From contig JALFAW010000119.1 in assembly GCA_022773305.1 (NCBI GenBank), positions 1 through 38,548 of the forward strand: 38,548 bases of DNA, in the 5' to 3' direction. Positions 30,171 through 38,429 of the stretch are shown here, one piece after another. The position numbers and the translations under genes were made by a program. Position 1 is the first letter of the stretch. Each line of letters opens with the position of its first letter. The notes below the pieces were generated by a model. The model was not told where the DNA came from, did no database searches, and saw only the letters and a program-made list of their open reading frames with translations. This DNA is from Spirochaetia bacterium (GTDB lineage: Bacteria > Spirochaetota > Spirochaetia > Treponematales > Treponemataceae).

Positions 30171-30767
30171 TTATTTATCTGTAGAATTTGTTACTGTATT
30201 ATTTTCAAGCTTTAATTTTTCATAGAAATTTACCATTGTTGCATTAATATATGGATTTACATAAATCACAGCGATTCCAAAAGTAATAAAACAAAGTAAA
30301 TACCACCAGAAAAAACTAAATAAAAGAACAAATAATTCCCATTTATGTCCAATCATCATTTCTTTTGATTTTTTTATTGCAGCGCTTCCTGACATTTCTG
30401 AATTATCAGCAAGAATATAATAAGTTAAAGAATATCTAAAACATGCAATAATTCCTGGAATTACAAACAAACAACTCCAAAGACTGATGAAAATACTCAT
30501 CAATAAAGTAGCTACAAATGAAGAACCAAACTGCTTAAATCCTGCAAACCCAGTATTGAAATTGCCTTTCTTAGTTCTAACTACTTCAATCATAAACAAT
30601 GTAAGTCCGAGTTCTAATGATACAGCTAATAAAAGTGGTCCAATTACAACAAATGATGAAGCACTTAGAATAATTCCAAGTACAAATGATAAACCAAAGA
30701 ATGTCCAAACATTCCCTTTGATTTGTTCTTTTGCTAAACTCTTTAGCTCAGCTCTGTTAATTGCCAT
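30171..30767 (-). CDS. DUF975 family integral membrane protein
   Basis: A 198-residue membrane protein. It starts with MAINRAELKSLAKEQIKGNVW, a typical DUF975 N-terminus, followed by about four to five hydrophobic spans (around residues 22-42, 44-62, 88-112, 146-170). The segment CFRYSLTYYILADN and later KKSKEMMIGHKWELF are characteristic of the family. Function unknown. GGAGG lies 8 bases before the ATG at 30767; the longer frame to 30830 lacks such a site. A long perfect-arm hairpin precedes it. Single gene without obvious partners in the accessory region. Confidence 0.85.
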   Translation of the reverse strand: MAINRAELKSLAKEQIKGNVWTFFGLSFVLGIILSASSFVVIGPLLLAVSLELGLTLFMIEVVRTKKGNFNTGFAGFKQFGSSFVATLLMSIFISLWSCLFVIPGIIACFRYSLTYYILADNSEMSGSAAIKKSKEMMIGHKWELFVLLFSFFWWYLLCFITFGIAVIYVNPYINATMVNFYEKLKLENNTVTNSTDK

Positions 30768-30794
30768 AAAAATCCTCCGTAGATTTTTTTGATT

Positions 30795-30831
30795 TTTGGG
30801 CGAAGTCGAGTGTAACAAGACTTCGTCCAAA
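30795..30831. promoter_or_regulatory. 13-bp stem hairpin upstream of the DUF975 gene
   Basis: TTTGGGCGAAGTC (30795-30807) and GACTTCGTCCAAA (30819-30831) pair over 13 positions with one G-T pair and an 11-base loop. On the minus strand it lies 28 bases before the DUF975 start, just 5' of its ribosome site, so it would be part of the leader if transcribed. On the plus strand it is followed by TTTTT and could act as a weak terminator. The rest of 30832-31079 is AT-rich with nothing recognised. Confidence 0.5.
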
Positions 30832-31079
30832 TTTTTAAAAATGTTTATCTATAAAAAAAATATTTAATTCTTATCATAAACAATTAACCTGGCAATATTT
30901 CTGTCATAGTCAATGTATTCTTGTTTCTACAATACACACATTATAAATCATAAGTCATGGCAAATAATGTCGTGTTGATTTATATCCGAAAAATTCAGCT
31001 AAAAATTAAAGAATAACGCAGTGTGTTCTTATGAATATAAAGTGCATAAAAACCGTTTTGCTTGAGCAAAGGGAAGAAT

Positions 31080-31473
31080 TCAATACTCGTCTGCTTCTGC
31101 AGAATAAAAATCAATATTCCAAACCAGATAAAGCGGAAGGCTTACAGTTTTTGTTCCTTCACAATCATTTATAATTTTTTAAAGAAAGTCCAAGTTTCCT
31201 GAGCAAAAGCCCACAATCTGCCATATAAACCTTAAAATAAGTTGCATCGGCATTTGAAGATAAAGGAATTTGTGCATTCTGAACAAGTCCCGCATTTTTC
31301 AGCCACTGTAAAACAACTTCAAGCTCGTGAGCGCGTTTTCCTTCTTTTACATGTGAAAAAACAAATTTGCTGTTTTCTTTTACAAGCTGTTTCGGAATTG
31401 AATCCCATACCATTCTGATTTTTTCAATTTCAGTTACTGGCGCATGAATACAATAGTCATAGGACTTTTGCAA
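31080..31473 (-). pseudogene. DUF4143-type ATPase remnant
   Basis: The first part reads ITEIEKIRMVWDSIPKQLVK-like sequence, then HVKEGKRAHELEVVLQWLKNAGLV and YFKVYMADCGLLLRKLGLS, the central DUF4143 region of AAA+ ATPases of about 400 residues. The frame stops at 31165; after a frame change it resumes as EGTKTVSLPLYLVWNIDFYS and ends at 31080, which looks like the C-terminus of the same family. The N-terminal P-loop half and roughly 150-180 residues of the C-terminal half are missing. Two copies of CAAAAGTCCTATGA, 32 bases apart (31457-31470 and 31489-31502), sit at the 5' break and may mark a deletion. Confidence 0.75.
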
Positions 31474-31704
31474 ATAAAACTACATTTTTCATAGGACTTT
31501 TGTAAAAAACTGAAACTGCATTCAAGGAACTTTTTTTTAAGATAAATACTGCGCTATTTCAGTGGATTTTATCTTATTATGAATCTGAATATATCGATAA
31601 TAACAGGAGAAAACATTTTTTTTCATACAAGGATTATCAGAGTAATATTTGTATTTTTTTTCTCTTACCCCCTTTTCAATTCCTAAAAACATTCAAATCC
31701 AAAT

Positions 31705-32877
31705 CTACATATCTCCCTGAATTAATTTATCAAAACTATTCAAAATAAATTCCTGTTTTACTTCAGCAATGAATTTTTTATCATTTATCAATCTTAAAAG
31801 AGTAACAATTAATCCTCCAATATCTGCCTTTCGTAAACTTTTTTGTATCAAATCTGGATTATTTGTTGCTGCCCCAATAGCACTTCCAACTGCAACTGCT
31901 ATTACATTACTAATAGATGCAATAACATTTGAATAAGTAACAACTTTATGTGTACGAACTTGAAATAAATCTATATTGCCATCTGTTTCCTGATTATATG
32001 TAAGTCTATGAATCATAGAAATCAGAATGTTAATTAAAATTGTAAAAGTTGCTTGTTTACCAACTGTCAGAATATTAGCCATATCAAAACCATAATTGGC
32101 TAGTGATGATGCCAATTCTGGACTGAAAACTGAGATTACTGGAATAGGTAAACTATTTGCTGTTCCAATATCAGACTTTAAATGGATTGCTTCTTTTACT
32201 ATGGATGCTCCTATTTTTATTTTCCCTTCTTTTCCTTCATTTAATAGCTTATCGAATGTATAAGACATTACTTTAAATGTATCAGCATGTTCTGTAAGTC
32301 TGTCTATATTATTTCCAACTTTATTTTGACCAGTTTTAATATGATAAGAAGAAAAAGTGTAATCAGTTAATGTACTCGTTGCTATATTTGCAGTACCAAA
32401 AATCCAACCTAGAAGAGGATCATGACCCAATGTCGTATATCGATGCCCACCATGCCTAGCAATATCACTTCCAATATCAGGTGCCCCGAAGGTAGTATCA
32501 AAAGGAACTGGATTTGTAATTATTTCATCAAGCGAAGGATTATAGTAACGATGAGTTCTTGATGAATGTTCTTTTGTGTGTCCTTTTGTATTTTCTGCTG
32601 CTTCCTGATCTCCAATTCTTTCCTTAAAATCTGTAAGAAAATACTGTCGAATGCACTGTAAAGCTGTAGCAAAAAACAAGAATCCAATATCTTTTCCTCG
32701 AAGTTTTGTCTGAGCTTCAAATTCTTCATCTAAGTTTTTCATAATCCTATCAGAGTTATGTGCAACATTGGCTACTCTGATACTTTCATGGGCAATATCT
32801 TTCATATTTGATATTGTTTTTTCATATTTTGAATCTAATAAAGCTCGTCTTGCTCTTAATTCATCTAATCTTGACAT
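31705..32877 (-). CDS. Uncharacterised 390-aa protein, last gene of the zinc-ribbon cluster
   Basis: I do not recognise this family. The N-terminus is a charged helix (LDELRARRALLDSKYEKTI). A striking central motif is RHGGHRYTTLGHDPLLGWIFG followed by TANIAT, with three histidines, which looks conserved or catalytic. The C-terminal half is helical with moderately hydrophobic stretches (ATFTILINILISMI, residues ~275-290; VIASISNVIAVAVGSAIGAA, ~325-345) that could be membrane-associating or amphipathic. GGAGAG lies 4-5 bases before the ATG, 8 bases after the preceding gene. Together with four zinc-ribbon proteins it forms an apparent operon; it may be the effector. Confidence 0.7.
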   Translation of the reverse strand: MSRLDELRARRALLDSKYEKTISNMKDIAHESIRVANVAHNSDRIMKNLDEEFEAQTKLRGKDIGFLFFATALQCIRQYFLTDFKERIGDQEAAENTKGHTKEHSSRTHRYYNPSLDEIITNPVPFDTTFGAPDIGSDIARHGGHRYTTLGHDPLLGWIFGTANIATSTLTDYTFSSYHIKTGQNKVGNNIDRLTEHADTFKVMSYTFDKLLNEGKEGKIKIGASIVKEAIHLKSDIGTANSLPIPVISVFSPELASSLANYGFDMANILTVGKQATFTILINILISMIHRLTYNQETDGNIDLFQVRTHKVVTYSNVIASISNVIAVAVGSAIGAATNNPDLIQKSLRKADIGGLIVTLLRLINDKKFIAEVKQEFILNSFDKLIQGDM

Positions 32878-32885
32878 AATCTCTC

Positions 32886-33755
32886 CTACGATTTTAACAA
32901 GTTAAGTTGATTATAAGTTTCTTTTATTCTTGTAAGTCTACTATCATATTCTTTTGAATTAGTATTTTCTAATAGAACTTCATATTCTTCAATTGTTTTT
33001 TCATATTCATCAAGAAGTTGCCGATATTCAACTTTTTGGTTTTCAACATTTTTTATTTGCATCAAAAATTTGTCAGCCTGTTTCCGAAGTTTTATTTCAT
33101 ATTCACGTGAACAACGATTATAACCGTTTCGTTGCCCGTCCATATATGCCTTCCTGTTACCTTGTCCAAAAATTCCATTAGTATATCCACTATCTGAACT
33201 ATTTGTGTATGATGTATCACATTGTTTATCAATTTCTAAAATTTTTTCTAATAGTTCTTTTAATGGTTCTGATTTCCAACAAACAGAAATTTCTTTTGAC
33301 ATGTTATTTCTCAAATATAATCTTAAACTGTCGTATGAAACCACATTCATAGAAGAAATATCTGAATAGCGAAAAAAGTGTGCTCTACCAAGAGGTAAAT
33401 CTTTTACATATATTCCAGATAACATAAAAAGCATACCTTCTGTGCAATTATGTGTAATAGATTTATCATACATATATACAAAGTCATCAACATAAAGATT
33501 TTTATCAAATTTTAATAGATTCTTTTTTTCTTTATCAGTTATGCTTTCAAAACTTATTTGTGTTCCATACCAATATGTTGGAATTTTATTAGCATATTTA
33601 CTAGCAAGTTTTGCAATTTTTGTCCGTTTTACTTCTGGATTAACCTCAATTCTTGATCCGCATGATGGACAAAATTTTGAAGATACATCCAAATCTGAAT
33701 TACAACGAGAACATTTTAATACTCTAAGTTCTTGTCTTTGAAGTTTTATTTCCAT
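32886..33755 (-). CDS. Zinc-ribbon protein with PH-like domain and C-terminal coiled coil
   Basis: A 289-residue protein. Residues 15-32 form a zinc ribbon (C15, C18, C29, C32). Residues ~55-175 appear as a beta-rich module that resembles a bacterial PH-like domain (MLFMLSGIYVKDLPLGRAHF, FRYSDISSM) ending in a helix (EPLKELLEKILEI). A Gly/Asn/Ser-rich linker (SYTNSSDSGYTNGIFGQG) follows, then a coiled coil (~215-289). The layout is similar to the first gene of the cluster (35849-36619), which has the same kind of middle module. GGAGAAAGG precedes the ATG. PH-like is by eye only. Confidence 0.72.
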   Translation of the reverse strand: MEIKLQRQELRVLKCSRCNSDLDVSSKFCPSCGSRIEVNPEVKRTKIAKLASKYANKIPTYWYGTQISFESITDKEKKNLLKFDKNLYVDDFVYMYDKSITHNCTEGMLFMLSGIYVKDLPLGRAHFFRYSDISSMNVVSYDSLRLYLRNNMSKEISVCWKSEPLKELLEKILEIDKQCDTSYTNSSDSGYTNGIFGQGNRKAYMDGQRNGYNRCSREYEIKLRKQADKFLMQIKNVENQKVEYRQLLDEYEKTIEEYEVLLENTNSKEYDSRLTRIKETYNQLNLLKS

Positions 33756-33775
33756 AATACCTTTCTCCTTCTATT

Positions 33776-34519
33776 TTAATCAGGTAAAATAATACTTTTA
33801 ATTTCATCACAATCATCGAACATACTGATTACCATAGAAAAATAATCTTCATCTAAATCATTTTCTGATGCTAATGATTTATCAATTTTATTGAAATCGA
33901 ATGTTTCAGAAAATTTATTTAATATGTAAATTAAGTATTTTTTAGTTTCTACATCGATTTTGGAGAAATTTATTTTTTCTAGTTTTTCACAACCTCGAAA
34001 CATATACCAATAATTATCAACATTTTCTGTAGTAAATACTGATAAATTTAATTCTTTTAGATTTGTGCAATTAGCAAACATTTCGCTCATGTTTTGAACT
34101 TTTGATGTATTAAAATTCAAAAGATTTATTTTTTCCACATCTGAATCACTAAACATATTTGAACAATCAGGATTTGCATATATCTGAGCTTTTGAGCATA
34201 TGTAAATGTCCAAAATATCTTTATCCTGATTTAAAACATGAACATAGATTTTCACTAAATCTGGATTTTCCGCATATTTAATTTCATCTTCATCAACTAA
34301 ATCTTTGAGAGAAAAAGTTTTCCAGTTTGGATTATTTGGACTATAAGCATTTGGAATATCATAACCAAATGAAATTTCCCTTCCTTCCCTAAAATACATT
34401 CCTGGTGGCAACAGAACTTTTCTTATGTCATTTATTTTCTGTTCAAGATATGCTCCGCATTTGCCACAAAATTTTGCACTATCTTTATTCATAAATTCAC
34501 AATTCAAGCATTTCTTCAT
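33776..34519 (-). CDS. Zinc-ribbon protein with BspA-type leucine-rich repeats (247 aa)
   Basis: Residues 4-21 are a zinc ribbon (C4, C7, C18, C21). After a beta-rich middle part starting VLLPPGMYFREGREI come BspA-like (DUF285) repeats of about 22-25 residues: LLNFNTSKVQNMSEMFANC, LKELNLSVFTTENVDNYWYMF. The last 60 residues are acidic. There is no signal peptide or anchor, although BspA repeats normally occur in surface proteins; a cytoplasmic place is implied by the zinc ribbon. It is a tandem paralogue of the next gene upstream (34546-35466). GAGAGGTG lies 4-5 bases before the ATG. Confidence 0.78.
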   Translation of the reverse strand: MKKCLNCEFMNKDSAKFCGKCGAYLEQKINDIRKVLLPPGMYFREGREISFGYDIPNAYSPNNPNWKTFSLKDLVDEDEIKYAENPDLVKIYVHVLNQDKDILDIYICSKAQIYANPDCSNMFSDSDVEKINLLNFNTSKVQNMSEMFANCTNLKELNLSVFTTENVDNYWYMFRGCEKLEKINFSKIDVETKKYLIYILNKFSETFDFNKIDKSLASENDLDEDYFSMVISMFDDCDEIKSIILPD

Positions 34520-34545
34520 TTTTCACCTCTCAATACTAATCATTT

Positions 34546-35466
34546 TTATTTTGGATAATATGGAAAAATTCCCATAAAATACTTGATAGTCTTTTCATTA
34601 TCATTTTTGTTATACCATGATACTTTGTTTCCATATGGACACTCTCCAAATCCTTCCTTTGAAAACATAAAATCATACTCTGCATTATCTGAAACTGAGT
34701 CTGGTAAAACTAAATCTGTCAATGAAACACAATCCACAAACATAAAGCTCATATCAACTTTCATATACATTCCAATATCAACATATTTCTTTATTATAAA
34801 GTTTGAAAGGTTCAGATTATTTAATTCCAAACAACAACTAAACATTCCTTCCATAGTTTTCACTTTTGATGTATTAAAACTTGATAAATTTATTTTTTTT
34901 AGTTTTCTGCAATTTGCAAACATTCTAGACATATCTTTTACTTTATCAGTTCTAAAATGAGATAAATCAATTTCTTTTAATTCCATACAAGAAAACATAA
35001 ATTTCATATTTTCAACTTTTGAAGTATTGAAATTTGATAGTGATATTTTTTCAACATTTAAAAAATCTGCGAAAAGCCAGCTAGAATCTTTGTTAGCATA
35101 GATTGTCACAGGCGAATATAGATAAACTTTTTCATAATCTCCATAAATATATGCACTTAACAACGATTTATCTGAAAGTTCTTCTTCTTTTCCTTCCATA
35201 AAATCACACGCATCAAGTTTTTTCCAGTTTGAATTATTTACAGAATAATCTTTAGGAATTGTAGAAACAAAATAGAATTCTTTAGCGTCACTTAAACCAT
35301 TAAAACAACTTCCTTCTGGTAAAATAAGTTGAATATTATTAGAATCAGTTTGTTTCATACTAGATGAAAGATTTGACTCTACAAGTCTTGTACCGCAATT
35401 AGGACAAAACTTTTCATTTCCTCGAATCTCTTTTTGACAATTTGGGCATTTACTGTTACTGTTCAT
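34546..35466 (-). CDS. Zinc-ribbon protein with BspA-type leucine-rich repeats (306 aa)
   Basis: Zinc ribbon at C7, C10, C21, C24, then a linker, a module starting LILPEGSCFNGLSDAKEF that parallels the 247-aa paralogue, and about four BspA-like repeats (LSNFNTSKVENMKFMFSC, LSHFRTDKVKDMSRMFANC, LSSFNTSKVKTMEGMFSCC). A C-terminal cap follows. No signal peptide. The frame is open to 35499, but a strong GGAAGGAGG before the ATG at 35466 sets the start. Sequence similarity between the two paralogues covers the complete length, which indicates tandem duplication and later divergence. Confidence 0.8.
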   Translation of the reverse strand: MNSNSKCPNCQKEIRGNEKFCPNCGTRLVESNLSSSMKQTDSNNIQLILPEGSCFNGLSDAKEFYFVSTIPKDYSVNNSNWKKLDACDFMEGKEEELSDKSLLSAYIYGDYEKVYLYSPVTIYANKDSSWLFADFLNVEKISLSNFNTSKVENMKFMFSCMELKEIDLSHFRTDKVKDMSRMFANCRKLKKINLSSFNTSKVKTMEGMFSCCLELNNLNLSNFIIKKYVDIGMYMKVDMSFMFVDCVSLTDLVLPDSVSDNAEYDFMFSKEGFGECPYGNKVSWYNKNDNEKTIKYFMGIFPYYPK

Positions 35467-35525
35467 AAAAACCTCCTTCCTTTTTTTACTTTCAAACATT
35501 TTTCAAAAATTATATAAAAAGAATT

Positions 35526-35804
35526 TTAGATCCATTTTATTTCAATGTGATTTCCACCATAGCAAGTACATAAAGCACTGTTATTCTGAGATACTTCAAA
35601 ATGTATAGGATTAACTTCATATTCTTTATGACCTTGCAATAATCTAACAATTTCATCATCTTCAAAAATCAGATAATAGGTATTTTCTTTTTCTTCAACA
35701 ATTACTTTACTTGGTTTTGAATAGACACTTCCAATGTTTACAATCGCATTGGTTTTGTTTTTCTTAATAATATTAAAATAGTTACATAATTCATCGATAG
35801 TCAT
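35526..35804 (-). CDS. Small uncharacterised protein (92 aa) in the zinc-ribbon cluster
   Basis: A 92-residue protein of unknown family. The sequence alternates short helices (ELCNYFNIIKKN) and beta-strands (SKVIVEEKENTYYLIFEDDE), and ends with CTCYGGNHIEIKWI. Size and alpha/beta pattern resemble immunity or adaptor proteins, but no motif proves it. AAAGGA lies 10 bases before the ATG. It lies between the triple-ribbon/PH-like protein gene and the BspA-type genes, with gaps of 44 and 59 bases, on the same strand. Confidence 0.6.
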   Translation of the reverse strand: MTIDELCNYFNIIKKNKTNAIVNIGSVYSKPSKVIVEEKENTYYLIFEDDEIVRLLQGHKEYEVNPIHFEVSQNNSALCTCYGGNHIEIKWI

Positions 35805-35848
35805 AGTTTAAATTCCTTTAATCAAATATTTACTGTATTTTATAAAAA

Positions 35849-36619
35849 TTAAATTATTGCATATATTTCATCCAGACAGTCCTTTAATGCTGGAATATTA
35901 TAAAAACTATTATAGACTTCGCAATCCCTGCCTTTAGCTAATCCTGTACCACAATCTTCAGTTCCTCCAAATGTGATTTGTTTCCCATTTGATTTCATTC
36001 TTCCCATACGATGATATGGAATTTTAAAACCAGAAACACTCCCTTTTTCATACAAAGCAGATGTTGTAAATACTAATCCAGCTTTTCCTTTTCCTATAAT
36101 TGTAGTATCAATAAAACCAATGATTTCTGATTGTCTCGCATCTTTTGCAATTTTAGAACGAACGTTTTGAAATACTTGAAAATATTCCGAATCGGCACAG
36201 CCTGCGGAACTATACCAAAAACAATCTTTTGAAATTTTATCAATATATTTGTCAACAATCTTTCTTATTTTTTCTTCTTTCGTTTCCTCTTCTACATATT
36301 CGTTTTCATTAACATATTCTTCATAACCATCTGATTCATCAGAATACGAAGCATTTTCTTCTTCATAAGAGTAAGTGTTTTCATCCTCATTATCTGATTC
36401 ATAGGAAATTTCTTTATAATCATCAGTGTCACTCTCATTACATACTGACGAATAAGTAAAAAGGTTGAAACCACACTCTGTACAGAACTTTGGAATTCCC
36501 TCAAGCTTAGCACCACACTCTGGACAAAACTTTGGAACTTCAATTAATTTGCTTCCACACTCCTCACAAAATTTTCCTGAATCACTATTTTCGTGACCAC
36601 AATTTTGACAAATATTCAT
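35849..36619 (-). CDS. Tandem zinc-ribbon protein with acidic linker and PH-like C-terminal domain
   Basis: A 256-residue protein. Four CxxC knuckles at residues 4-7, 18-21, 32-35 and 46-49 make two zinc ribbons. A very acidic, Tyr/Ser-rich linker follows (about 60-115; SDNEDENTYSYEEENASYSD). The C-terminal ~140 residues are a folded alpha/beta module (KAGLVFTTSALYEKGSVSGF, IPYHRMGRMKSNGKQITFGG) that resembles PH-like domains seen in bacterial proteins with zinc ribbons. The open frame reaches 36730, overlapping the WYL gene, but AGGAGA before the ATG at 36619 fixes the start. It begins the apparent six-gene run; the WYL regulator ends 100 bases upstream. Confidence 0.75.
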   Translation of the reverse strand: MNICQNCGHENSDSGKFCEECGSKLIEVPKFCPECGAKLEGIPKFCTECGFNLFTYSSVCNESDTDDYKEISYESDNEDENTYSYEEENASYSDESDGYEEYVNENEYVEEETKEEKIRKIVDKYIDKISKDCFWYSSAGCADSEYFQVFQNVRSKIAKDARQSEIIGFIDTTIIGKGKAGLVFTTSALYEKGSVSGFKIPYHRMGRMKSNGKQITFGGTEDCGTGLAKGRDCEVYNSFYNIPALKDCLDEIYAII

Positions 36620-36719
36620 TTTTATTCTCCTTACCAATAATTTTATTCTACCTCTATCCCCATGACATCTAATGTCGGGAATAAAAAAAATGTACTTTGT
36701 TATCTCCACTTTGTAAAAA

Positions 36720-37709
36720 TCACGTTTCAATTTCTTTGTATAGTTCTTCCGTTTTTTTTAGTTCCACCTTAATCTCTTCAACAAGTTCCTGCGGGGAAAG
36801 GACTTTTACTGTGTGCCCTTGCCCTAAAATAAAGCGAATCAGTTCTTTTTTTTGTGTCGTTTTAAACTTCAGATAAACGCTTCCGTCCTTTAATTCCTGC
36901 ATTATCTGTTCGCTGTGCCATATTCGGGTTGTAACATAAGTTCCGATTTCTTTATCAAACAAAAGTTCTACTTCAAGTGGAGTTCTGTCGCTAAGCCATA
37001 CGCCCATTTCTGAATCAAAAAAATCTGATGTGTTAAAATCTTTTGGAACGTTGAATTTTGTTCCTTTTATAACGGCATTTTTCATTCTGCCAAAAGAAAA
37101 AATCCTGACATCACCTTTATCATGACATTTTCCGATTACATACCAGTTTCCTTTTTGACAGACTGCATGATAAGGATCTATCGTTCGTTCCATAAAAGAA
37201 GATTTTTGAAGCGGACGATAATCAAACTTAAGTGATTGGCAATTTTTCATTGCATCAAAAACAGTATTAAAAAGTTCCTGATTTATTTTTTCTTTAATAT
37301 CTGGAATAAATGTAATCTTTGGATTTAGAAAAGTTGTATCTATAGTTACTTTTTCAGGCAGAGAGTTTGTGATTTTTTGAAAGACAGACCTTAACTGGTT
37401 TTCAATCGGAGTATTACGATATTGTTCCAAAAGAGGATTCAAAACAGCGACAGAAAAAACTTCTCCTTCTGTAAGCGGAATACTTTTTATAAAAAAATTT
37501 TTTTCGTAATACCTGTAGCCCTGACTTCCACTTTCTATAGGAGCATTCATAGTATCACGCATATATTCCAAATCCCGCTGAATTGTCCGCGAACTATAAC
37601 TTCCGTCAACAGCCTGCGCAATCTCCTTTGCAGTATACCATCTGCCAGTTTGCAAAAGTTCATCAATTTTTATAATGCGCCAGTTATTAACTTTTATCTG
37701 TCTCTCCAT
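36720..37709 (-). CDS. WYL-domain transcriptional regulator
   Basis: A 329-residue regulator. An N-terminal winged HTH (residues ~8-60; ISELLQTGRWYTAKEIA-like sequence, SSRTIQRDLEYMRD, recognition helix) precedes a WYL domain (~150-235; IDPYHAVCQKGNWYVIGKCH, with W-Y-V in place of W-Y-L) and the WCX C-terminal extension. WYL domains bind ligands, probably nucleic acids or nucleotides, and many defence islands have such regulators. It is on the same strand as the zinc-ribbon cluster, 100 bases upstream of it, and divergent from an XRE regulator. Likely controls one of these, not proven. Confidence 0.88.
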   Translation of the reverse strand: MERQIKVNNWRIIKIDELLQTGRWYTAKEIAQAVDGSYSSRTIQRDLEYMRDTMNAPIESGSQGYRYYEKNFFIKSIPLTEGEVFSVAVLNPLLEQYRNTPIENQLRSVFQKITNSLPEKVTIDTTFLNPKITFIPDIKEKINQELFNTVFDAMKNCQSLKFDYRPLQKSSFMERTIDPYHAVCQKGNWYVIGKCHDKGDVRIFSFGRMKNAVIKGTKFNVPKDFNTSDFFDSEMGVWLSDRTPLEVELLFDKEIGTYVTTRIWHSEQIMQELKDGSVYLKFKTTQKKELIRFILGQGHTVKVLSPQELVEEIKVELKKTEELYKEIET

Positions 37710-37749
37710 AATTTTCTGATTTTCCTTAATTTCATTAAACTTTTATTTA

Positions 37750-37910
37750 AAATGTCGAGTTTGATTTTTTATTATTTTTTTGGGTGGCTTTTTGCTTCGC
37801 AAAAAACAGGCTATCCGGGGTTCCGCTATCGCTGCATTCCTTCGCTACGCTTCGGAACGGCTTCGCCGCCCCTACTATCCTTGCCACGGGAAAGTCTAAA
37901 TCGCACTTTT
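37750..37910 (-). mobile_element. MITE-like element, variant copy (inverted)
   Basis: Inverted relative to copies 1 and 2. The right end (AATGTCGAGTTTGATTTTT), the GGTGGCTTTTTGCTTCGC block and the CTTCGC...CCTTGCCACGG block are retained; the hairpins with GCACGAAGTGC and GAGTTTGCA are absent and the left end after CCTTGCCACGG has diverged. With the copy at 38430 it forms a shorter subtype (both have GCTATCGC/GCGATAGC). It lies between the WYL and XRE genes. Confidence 0.65.
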
Positions 37911-37964
37911 TTAGTGTTAATCAAAACTCAAAATCAAAAAAGATGTTTTATTATACACCCTTAA

Positions 37965-38007
37965 ATGTCATATTACAACACTTTTTTAATTATAATGTCG
38001 TATACAA
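37965..38007. promoter_or_regulatory. Direct repeat ATGTC(A/G)TAT(T)ACAA overlapping a TATAAT box
   Basis: ATGTCATATTACAA (37965-37978) and ATGTCGTATACAA (37995-38007) are direct copies 30 bases apart, about three helical turns. The second overlaps a perfect TATAAT at 37991-37996, so a bound protein would block transcription of the XRE gene at 38046. No good -35 was found at normal spacing. Confidence 0.45.
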
Positions 38008-38045
38008 TTATTCAAAAAGTCCGCTTATAGTTTAAAAATAGAAGA

Positions 38046-38375
38046 ATGACTTGTGATGACATAAAAAAAAGACTTGGAGAGAATGTAAAACGCATACGAA
38101 AAGAACAAAAACTTACTCAATTTCAGCTTGCAGAAAAAGCAGAACTTTCGGAAGAAACTGTTAAAAACATCGAACTTTCAAGGTGCTGGACCAGCGACAA
38201 AAATCTTGCAAAACTTACAAAAGCACTTGAAGTTGACATTCACAGTCTTTTTTTGCCGGTCAGCACATCCTTTGACAGCGATTCAAAAGATTCTGTCATA
38301 ATCAAAAATGCAATAGCAGAAAACCTTAAACATTATGTAGATTCCGTCTTGAAAGAAATTACAAAAAATAACTGA
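38046..38375 (+). CDS. XRE-family transcriptional regulator
   Basis: A 109-residue protein. Residues ~8-65 form a Cro/CI-type helix-turn-helix (RKEQKLTQFQLAEKAELSEE, TVKNIELSRCWTSDKNLAKL), and the C-terminal helical tail (~80-109) may serve for dimerisation. The recognition helix SEETVKNIE is typical for XRE proteins. A weak AGAAG is the only ribosome site. It lies between two MITE-like copies in inverted orientation, with repeats upstream that may be its operator. No target gene beyond itself and the divergent WYL gene is visible. Confidence 0.85.
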   Translation: MTCDDIKKRLGENVKRIRKEQKLTQFQLAEKAELSEETVKNIELSRCWTSDKNLAKLTKALEVDIHSLFLPVSTSFDSDSKDSVIIKNAIAENLKHYVDSVLKEITKNN

Positions 38376-38429
38376 TTTTGCGATTAGCCGAGATGCTTGG
38401 AAACTTTACTAACTAAGGTACTTTTTATG

